A stretch of DNA of 64,000 bases from Corynebacterium curieae (lineage in GTDB: Bacteria; Actinomycetota; Actinomycetes; Mycobacteriales; Mycobacteriaceae): positions 186,001 to 250,000 of the forward strand of contig NZ_JAKMUU010000001.1 in assembly GCF_027570035.1 (NCBI RefSeq), in the 5' to 3' direction. The first letter of the stretch is position 1. Every line of letters starts with the position of its first letter. Shown one piece after another: positions 58,923 through 64,000 of this stretch. The notes beneath the pieces were generated by a model. That model ran no database searches. It was given only the letters and a program-made list of their open reading frames with translations, and had not been told where the DNA came from. The position numbers and the translations under genes are program-made.

Positions 58923-59637
58923 TTTCTTCCTCAGACTCTTGCGTTGATTCTGCGTTGATGAGCTCGCCTTTTGCCGCAGACGCCTCAACCGCCGCGTCCG
59001 CGCGGCGAACCATCCACACGGTGAGCGCCGTCACCAAGAGAGTCAATGGCCATCCCATTAAGATCCTGGCTACACCTAAGGTAGTTGTGGCATCGGCATC
59101 ATAAATGGCGCGCTGGACTATAAAGCGGGCTAAGAAGATTACCGCCCACCCACCTGTAGCGATGGCATAGGCTCGGCGAGCTTGGGAGACCTTCCGCCAC
59201 TGCATTTCTTCACCGTTAATCCCCTTCCAGATAACGCCTACTGCCGGCCAACGGAACAGAATGGAAAGCGCAGCGGCAATAAAAAGTGCTAGCGACATCC
59301 AGATGCCGTACAAGAAATACCCCTTGGCATCACCGGTAAACCAGGCAATGGCAGCGCAAAGCGCTACTCCTAGGAGACCTGAGATAGCCGGCTGGAGGGT
59401 TTCTTTGCGCACGATACGCCAGACAGCAATCACTACAGCCACGCCCAACGCGGCCGCTAAGGCTGGCCCTAGCCCAAAGAAATTATTAACCGGAATCAGC
59501 ACAATAACCGGCAAAGTAGCCGAAACGAGCCCAGACAGGCCACCCATCTGCTCCAGCAAGGTCGGCTCAGCTGGTGCCCCTTCGGTTCTGGGAGTAGTGG
59601 GGTCCGAGGGGGATTGTTCCTGGGAAAAGTGTGTCAC
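58915..59637 (-). CDS. DUF3159 membrane protein
   Basis: The 240-residue protein has an acidic N-terminus, about six membrane helices (LVSATLPVIVLIPVNNFFG, AAALGVAVVIAVWRIV, AISGLLGVALCAAIAWF, and more) and an Asp/Glu-rich C-terminus ending EENDstop. It belongs to the actinobacterial DUF3159 family of unknown function, found next to DUF3710 and dut. It is coupled to the RNA methyltransferase. Confidence 0.88.
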   Translation of the reverse strand: MTHFSQEQSPSDPTTPRTEGAPAEPTLLEQMGGLSGLVSATLPVIVLIPVNNFFGLGPALAAALGVAVVIAVWRIVRKETLQPAISGLLGVALCAAIAWFTGDAKGYFLYGIWMSLALFIAAALSILFRWPAVGVIWKGINGEEMQWRKVSQARRAYAIATGGWAVIFLARFIVQRAIYDADATTTLGVARILMGWPLTLLVTALTVWMVRRADAAVEASAAKGELINAESTQESEEEND

Positions 59638-59654
59638 GTGATTTACTGCTTTGC

Positions 59655-60602
59655 TTAGTTCTTGGAATCAGGCGCAGAGTCCGCATCGGGATTCTGCGGG
59701 GACGATTCATCTTCCCGCGCCTGTGAGGCATTCCCCAAATCGCGCAAGTGCTGTTCGGCCTCTGCTTCAGCGGCTGGATCAGGTCCACCTACACCGTTTT
59801 CTGGGTGGTTTTGAGCATTAGCCGCCGCCTGCTGTTCTTGCTGGCGTTGTTCCATAGCTTGCTTTACCTGTGCTATGAGTTGCTCTGGCATGATTACCGG
59901 CAAGGCGTTTCCTGCCAAGACAGGGTCTTCACCGCGATAGACGAAAGTACGGGCGGCCACCTCCCGGGCCATTTCCGCAAGGTCAGCCTCCATGCCGGAC
60001 GGTGCTGCTAGGGTCAGGCGCAGCATCCAACGCGGGCCATCAATACCGATTACCCGAATCTGGCCGTTGTCATTTTTGCCGATTACTTCGGCTCCCCATG
60101 GGCCCGTTTCAGTGGTAACTACGAGGCCATCGCGGCTCATGCCTTCTTTAATTTCCTCGACTGACTCCGCCCATTGTCCAGGCTTGCGCGGTGCGGCAAA
60201 AGCTACGGGCGTAATTCGGCCAACTTTAGTCACAATGTGGAGCATCCTGGGCCCTTGCTCACCCATTTCCACCTGTACCTGGGATTCCTTGGGAAGCGGA
60301 ATACGCAGAGAGCCCAAGTCCAGTACGCCGATAGAAAAGTCACTAAAGTCGAAAGTTTCGATGTCTACAGAATCACCATCGAAAGGACCAGTCTGACCAT
60401 TGACTGCGTCATGGGCAAACTCTTGCGGGGTATTGGCAGAAGCCGCCGCCGCATCTGCGGCAGTATCCTCTACGGAAGAAAAGGATTCCCGCACTCCGTT
60501 ATCGCTAGCTTGCGGTGCTGACGAAGTTTCACTCTTACCAGCTGGCTTCGCCTCGGCCTCTTTCTCTTCCTTGTTCTTTTTTCCAAAGGGCCAGATTCCC
60601 AT
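59655..60602 (-). CDS. DUF3710 protein
   Basis: The 315-residue cytoplasmic protein has a low-complexity Glu/Ser/Ala-rich N-terminus and the DUF3710 core (ETFDFSDFSIGVLDLGSLRIPLPKESQVQVEMGEQG, LRLTLAAPSG, ARTFVYRGEDPVLAGNALPVIMP), with a Gln-rich tail. No enzymatic motif is recognisable. It lies between dut and DUF3159 on the same strand. Confidence 0.88.
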   Translation of the reverse strand: MGIWPFGKKNKEEKEAEAKPAGKSETSSAPQASDNGVRESFSSVEDTAADAAAASANTPQEFAHDAVNGQTGPFDGDSVDIETFDFSDFSIGVLDLGSLRIPLPKESQVQVEMGEQGPRMLHIVTKVGRITPVAFAAPRKPGQWAESVEEIKEGMSRDGLVVTTETGPWGAEVIGKNDNGQIRVIGIDGPRWMLRLTLAAPSGMEADLAEMAREVAARTFVYRGEDPVLAGNALPVIMPEQLIAQVKQAMEQRQQEQQAAANAQNHPENGVGGPDPAAEAEAEQHLRDLGNASQAREDESSPQNPDADSAPDSKN

Positions 60603-60647
60603 GTTTGCTACTTCCTTTCTCTGCGTATCGATTTCGTTCCGCTTCGA

Positions 60648-61082
60648 CTACACACCGGTAGAGCCGTAGCCGCCGGCTCCGCGATCGGTGTCATCCAATT
60701 CATCTACCTCAGCAAACCCCACTAGCTCTACGCGCTGGACTACGAGCTGGGCAATGCGCATACCGCGTTCGATCTCAATAGGGTTGTGCCGGTCATGGTT
60801 AATAAGGCACACCTTGATCTCACCGCGGTAGTCCGCATCCACAGTCCCCGGGGTATTAACCACAGAAAGCCCTTGTTTGGCGGCTAACCCGGAACGCGGG
60901 TGTATCAAACCGACCGTCCCCACTGGTAGCGCAATGGCGATGCCCGTGCCGACGAGGGCACGTTCACCAGGTTGAAGAGTCAGCGATTCTGCTGCGTATA
61001 GGTCTGCACCGGCATCGCCGCGGTGAGCACGGTGCGGCAGCGGTAGCTCCTTATCTAGGCGCTTGACTTTAATGTCCCCCAT
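60648..61082 (-). CDS. dut: dUTP diphosphatase
   Basis: dUTPase hydrolyses dUTP to dUMP and keeps uracil out of DNA. The 144-residue homotrimeric form has all five motifs: [44 protein letters not shown], and GAGGYGSTG. The ATG at 61082 gives the family length; however, TAGGAT ends 7 bases before an in-frame GTG at 61121, so a leaderless start 13 codons earlier is possible. It is divergent from the DUF3093 gene. Confidence 0.93.
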   Translation of the reverse strand: MGDIKVKRLDKELPLPHRAHRGDAGADLYAAESLTLQPGERALVGTGIAIALPVGTVGLIHPRSGLAAKQGLSVVNTPGTVDADYRGEIKVCLINHDRHNPIEIERGMRIAQLVVQRVELVGFAEVDELDDTDRGAGGYGSTGV

Positions 61083-61171
61083 GGGGCTTTCTGCTTGAGG
61101 ATGTGGAAACGAGTCAGTCACCTCGCCAATCCTACCTGCCTTGGAAGGTTCATTCTGCGGCGCGTGTGGAC

Positions 61172-61177
61172 TAGACT
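61172..61177 (+). promoter_or_regulatory. -10 element, leaderless DUF3093 gene
   Basis: TAGACT ends 8 bases before the GTG at 61186. Confidence 0.5.
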
Positions 61178-61185
61178 GGCAAGAC

Positions 61186-61722
61186 GTGTCTGATACATCT
61201 GCTTCTTCCGCAACTCCGGCACCGTCGAGCGCAGCTTCCGCACAGGGCACGACGGCTGCCCAAGTGCTCTACCGCGAACGCCAATGGGTACCTTGGTACT
61301 TCTGGCTTTTTGCTGTCGCAATCGTAGCGCTTACCTCCGCCACAGCGGGGCTCAATCGCTCCGCGTGGTGGACCATCATTCCTGCGGTGCTGCTTAGCGC
61401 CATTGCCGTATGGGTTCTTGTGACTTGGTCGAATACAGTCATCAAGGTAGAGCTGGACCCAGACGGAACGCGGTGGCTGACGGTGAAAGACGCCCAACTG
61501 CCCAACGACGTGGTTTCAAGGTCAATCACCGTGCCCAAGTCGGCGCGCCGCAATGCACTGGGCCCGCAACTCGATCCCGCAGCATTTTTAGTCTCCCACG
61601 CCTGGGTAGATGAACACGCCATGATGGTGCTCAATGATCCTGAGGACGATACCCCCTATTGGCTAATCGCCTCGAAGAATCCCGAAGCCTTGCTCCACGC
61701 CTTCGTTCCGGCGCAGCATTAA
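61186..61722 (+). CDS. DUF3093 membrane protein
   Basis: The 178-residue protein has two membrane helices ([38 protein letters not shown]) and a cytoplasmic domain ([47 protein letters not shown]). This fits the actinobacterial DUF3093 family of unknown function, and its place beside dut and DUF4193 matches Rv2698. The GTG at 61186 is preferred; the longer open frame from 61141 lacks a promoter or ribosome site. Confidence 0.88.
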   Translation: MSDTSASSATPAPSSAASAQGTTAAQVLYRERQWVPWYFWLFAVAIVALTSATAGLNRSAWWTIIPAVLLSAIAVWVLVTWSNTVIKVELDPDGTRWLTVKDAQLPNDVVSRSITVPKSARRNALGPQLDPAAFLVSHAWVDEHAMMVLNDPEDDTPYWLIASKNPEALLHAFVPAQH

Positions 61723-61769
61723 CATCTTTCGGCCCACTGGGCCCGCCTCCTTTGCTGCTCCTACAACGG

Positions 61770-61818
61770 TAATCTCCGCGCACTGCCTCGCTAAGAAAGC
61801 GGCAGTGCGCGGAGATTA
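61770..61818. terminator. 18-bp perfect inverted repeat between convergent genes
   Basis: Arms at 61770-61787 and 61801-61818 (TAATCTCCGCGCACTGCC and its complement) with a 13-base loop. It serves the convergent DUF3093 and DUF4193 genes as a likely bidirectional terminator. Confidence 0.7.
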
Positions 61819-61837
61819 GTGTCTACTACAGGCGCTT

Positions 61838-62128
61838 TTAAGCGCAGTCCTTGCAGATAGGCTGGCCATCCTCATCGTGGGAGTAGCGCTTATTGGATTG
61901 CACTAGGAAGCAGGAGGCACAGGTAAACTCGTTTTCTTGACGCGGAACGACCTCAACATTGAGTTCCTCACCGGTAAGGTCTACCGAAGGCGGCTGGAAG
62001 GCTTCAACGATTTCTCCGTCATCATCCATGCCGTTGTTATCGCTCTCCGCGGCTTTGAGTCCTTCTAAGGAGTCAGTTTCGAGTTCATCTTCCGCGCGCC
62101 GGCGCGGTGCGTCGTAATCGGTGGCCAT
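61838..62128 (-). CDS. DUF4193 zinc-ribbon-like protein
   Basis: The 96-residue acidic protein starts MATDYDAPRRRAEDEL and ends with a zinc-binding pair of cysteine motifs: CASCFLVQ and CKDCA, CxxC each. It belongs to DUF4193, common and highly expressed in Actinobacteria (Rv2699c), with unknown function. It is convergent with DUF3093 and downstream of suhB on the same strand. Confidence 0.9.
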   Translation of the reverse strand: MATDYDAPRRRAEDELETDSLEGLKAAESDNNGMDDDGEIVEAFQPPSVDLTGEELNVEVVPRQENEFTCASCFLVQSNKRYSHDEDGQPICKDCA

Positions 62129-62240
62129 AATGCACGCCCCTAATGGTCAAGTTGCTTTAAGGAATGGGTATTTATCGATCGCGCATAGTAAAGCACAAAC
62201 GGCAAGATGTCACCTCACCGCCCCTTGGCACCTACCACAA

Positions 62241-63092
62241 TTACCCCCGTAGCGCGCCCGTAGCGCCGTGCGCTGCTAAAAGCTCCTCAAAGGCGGGGGC
62301 CAAATCTGCCCCCGCGGCCCAGGTAAGTTCACCGTCAGCGGAGCCTTTATCAAAGCCTGGATGGCGCACCACCGCACCTGCTTCGCGAGCAATGATTGCC
62401 CCTGCGGCGAAGTCCCACGCATTGATGCCGTGTTCAAAGTAGGCATCAACGGTTCCCTCTGCCACCCTGCATAGGTCGAGCGCGGCAGCGCCGATGCGGC
62501 GAATATCACGCACATTAGGCAGGAGCTTGGTGAGAAGCTCGGCTTGGGCTGCTCGCCGGTCAGCTTTGTAACCAAAGCCGGTAGCCACCAAGGCCAACGC
62601 AGGGTCTTGCGTCTGTCCACACCGCAGTGCGTGCTCAATTCCGTCTGGGCCGGTGACCGTGGCGCCTTGGCCGGCTGCGGCAGCATAGGTGCGCCCGCGC
62701 GCCACGTTGAGCACCGCGCCAGCTACGAGATGTCCTTGGTACTCTGCACCAATGGATACGGCGTAATCCGGCACCCCGTAGAGGAAATTCACGGTGCCGT
62801 CAATCGGATCCACAATCCAGGTAACGCCACTGGTTGATTCCACATTGGCGCCTTCTTCGCCAAAAATTCCATCCCCGGGGCGTTGGGTGCGGATGGTGGT
62901 GGCAATGAACTCCTCTGTCGCGGTATCGACCTCCGTTACGGGATCTACGTCGCTGGACTTAGTGTGGGTATGTGCCGCGATGCCGTCACCTGCAACTAGT
63001 TCTGCGCGCCGCGCAGTAATTAATTCCGCAGCGCGCGTGGCGGTGGAAACGGCAAAATCCCGCAATTGGAGAAAATCGATCTGCTCAGTCAT
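62241..63092 (-). CDS. suhB: inositol monophosphatase family protein
   Basis: The 283-residue phosphatase has the lithium-sensitive IMPase motifs [25 protein letters not shown] (metal-binding DPIDGT), and [18 protein letters not shown]. Its actinobacterial relatives dephosphorylate inositol 1-phosphate for PI and mycothiol synthesis, so it likely supplies the pgsA/pimA pathway. The start is the ATG at 63092, preceded at 7 bases by CACAAT, which suggests leaderless transcription. The longer frame upstream overlaps ppgK and is not a gene. Confidence 0.92.
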   Translation of the reverse strand: MTEQIDFLQLRDFAVSTATRAAELITARRAELVAGDGIAAHTHTKSSDVDPVTEVDTATEEFIATTIRTQRPGDGIFGEEGANVESTSGVTWIVDPIDGTVNFLYGVPDYAVSIGAEYQGHLVAGAVLNVARGRTYAAAAGQGATVTGPDGIEHALRCGQTQDPALALVATGFGYKADRRAAQAELLTKLLPNVRDIRRIGAAALDLCRVAEGTVDAYFEHGINAWDFAAGAIIAREAGAVVRHPGFDKGSADGELTWAAGADLAPAFEELLAAHGATGALRG

Positions 63093-63113
63093 GCCAACTA
63101 TTGTGCCTTCTTC

Positions 63114-63119
63114 TAGACT
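63114..63119 (+). promoter_or_regulatory. -10 element, leaderless ppgK
   Basis: TAGACT ends 7 bases before the ppgK ATG. No ribosome binding site precedes the ATG. Confidence 0.6.
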
Positions 63120-63126
63120 GTCGGGC

Positions 63127-63885
63127 ATGACTACTCTTTCTGGCCATTCCTTTGGCATCGATATCGGCGGCTCCGGCATTAAAGGCGCTGAGGTGGACCT
63201 TGCCACCGGCGAATTCGTGGGCGAGCGTATGAAGATCGCCACCCCACAGCCGTCTACGCCGTATGATGTTGCCAAGGTAGTAGCCCACATCGTGCAGGAA
63301 AAGCAGTGGGACGGCCCCGTTGGCATCACCCTGCCTTCCGTGGTTCGCAACCAGGAAGTCGAGACTGCGGCAAATATTTCCAAGGACTGGATTGGGGTCA
63401 ACGCCACAGAACTCTTTGCGGACTACCTGGATGCGGATTTTGCCGTGCTTAACGACGCCGACGCGGCGGGACTAGCCGAGGTTGCCTACGGAGAGGACAT
63501 CGCCAAGCAGGGCTCCGTAATCTTCCTAACCTTGGGCACCGGTATCGGTTCGGCCTTCTTGCTAGACGGCCAGTTGTATCCTAATACCGAACTGGGGCAC
63601 CTCACGGTGGGCGATGACGAGGCTGAGAAAATTGCGTCCTCGGCCGTAAAGGACCGCGAGGGACTCAAGTACAAGCAGTGGACTAAACGACTCAACAAGG
63701 TCCTCGCGGAATATGAAAAGCTCTTTAACCCGCAGGCCTTCCTCATTGGGGGTGGGATTTCCCGCAAGTTTGAAAAGTGGGGCCCACACCTTGACATTGA
63801 AACCCCCGTCATGCCTGCACAACTGCGCAATCGCGCGGGAATTGTCGGAGCTGCGATGGCGGCGGTAGACGGTTTGAAACCGTAA
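63127..63885 (+). CDS. ppgK: polyphosphate glucokinase
   Basis: PpgK phosphorylates glucose with polyphosphate or ATP. The 252-residue ROK-fold kinase has the phosphate-binding [33 protein letters not shown] and [25 protein letters not shown], and ends with a [15 protein letters not shown] sugar-kinase segment. It is divergent from suhB, with 34 bases between the start codons, so the two leaderless promoters overlap. In other corynebacteria sigA follows. Confidence 0.95.
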   Translation: MTTLSGHSFGIDIGGSGIKGAEVDLATGEFVGERMKIATPQPSTPYDVAKVVAHIVQEKQWDGPVGITLPSVVRNQEVETAANISKDWIGVNATELFADYLDADFAVLNDADAAGLAEVAYGEDIAKQGSVIFLTLGTGIGSAFLLDGQLYPNTELGHLTVGDDEAEKIASSAVKDREGLKYKQWTKRLNKVLAEYEKLFNPQAFLIGGGISRKFEKWGPHLDIETPVMPAQLRNRAGIVGAAMAAVDGLKP

Positions 63886-63936
63886 TGTTTACGCACTGCA
63901 GGTGACCCTATCCACCGGCAGATCGGAAAGATCCTC

Positions 63937-63942
63937 TATACT
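63937..63942 (+). promoter_or_regulatory. -10 element of the gene after ppgK (probably sigA)
   Basis: TATACT with no obvious -35; about 50 bases after the ppgK stop. The gene itself lies outside the window, and its identity is inferred from conserved order. Confidence 0.45.
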
Positions 63943-64000
63943 GGGCGGTCGATCCTAAGTTAAATAGCTCTAGGGCGTGTCTGGCCTGCATAAGGCCACA

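Noticed and set aside
1..64000. CRISPR array, insertion sequence, rRNA operon, prophage genes
   Set aside because: No repeat-spacer pattern, transposase, integrase or rRNA sequence seen; all large frames are core genes.

Overview
The window is a contiguous piece of a Corynebacterium chromosome. The gene order matches the conserved actinobacterial core shared with Mycobacterium tuberculosis and C. glutamicum: aroE-mltG-ruvX-alaS, apt-rel, secDF-yajC-ruvBAC-yebC, pimA-patA-pgsA-HIT-thrS, aftC-msrB-hemQ-DUF3000-rnd-dxs, and dut to suhB-ppgK. Arabinogalactan and PIM genes (aftC, pimA, an acyltransferase, pgsA) point to a mycolata cell envelope, and many GTG/TTG starts and leaderless promoters fit the group. 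The species cannot be fixed from the sequence alone. No insertion sequence, intact prophage, rRNA operon or CRISPR array is visible.

Layout. 1-8.7 kb (minus strand): a frameshifted prepilin peptidase, aroE, mltG, ruvX, alaS, rarA and an APH-fold kinase. 8.8-18.5 kb: aspS (minus), then plus-strand genes: a zinc metallopeptidase, a PiT-type phosphate permease broken by one extra G, a HEPN-like/CBS protein, a luciferase-like monooxygenase with its FMN reductase partner, sdaA and a TetR regulator. 18.5-28.4 kb: hisS and an MBL hydrolase (minus), a membrane-anchored cyclophilin and a small secreted protein (plus), then DUF421, a surface 5'-nucleotidase, rel and apt (minus). 28.5-38.2 kb (minus): a substrate-binding lipoprotein, secF, secD, yajC, ruvB, ruvA, ruvC, yebC and tesB. 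38.3-48 kb: a GT87-like membrane protein (plus), then the tightly packed PIM operon with HIT and thrS, then a DyP peroxidase/PCu(A)C/CopC copper cluster (minus). 48.4-49.5 kb: six minus-strand tRNA genes (Gly, Val, Cys, Gly, Val, Gly by increasing coordinate) and a plus-strand tRNA-Val(CAC). 49.5-64 kb: a DMT transporter, a RibD-like reductase, aftC, msrB, DUF3000 and rnd (plus); hemQ, dxs, an RNA methyltransferase, DUF3159, DUF3710, dut, DUF4193 and suhB (minus); DUF3093 and ppgK (plus); and a promoter probably driving sigA just past the right edge.

Functionally this is mostly housekeeping: translation (alaS, aspS, hisS, thrS and seven tRNAs), recombination (ruvABC, rarA, ruvX), secretion (secDF-yajC), stringent response and purine salvage (rel, apt), envelope lipid and arabinan assembly, and heme/copper handling. 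The least ordinary signals are a 13-base motif, GCTTGnCGACGCC, repeated about once per 5 kb in genes and spacers; the HEPN-like/CBS fusion; two single-base frameshifts in otherwise intact genes; a leaderless-promoter signature shared by many plus-strand genes; and the tRNA junction, which corresponds to the region holding the large CGP3 prophage in C. glutamicum but carries no phage genes here.
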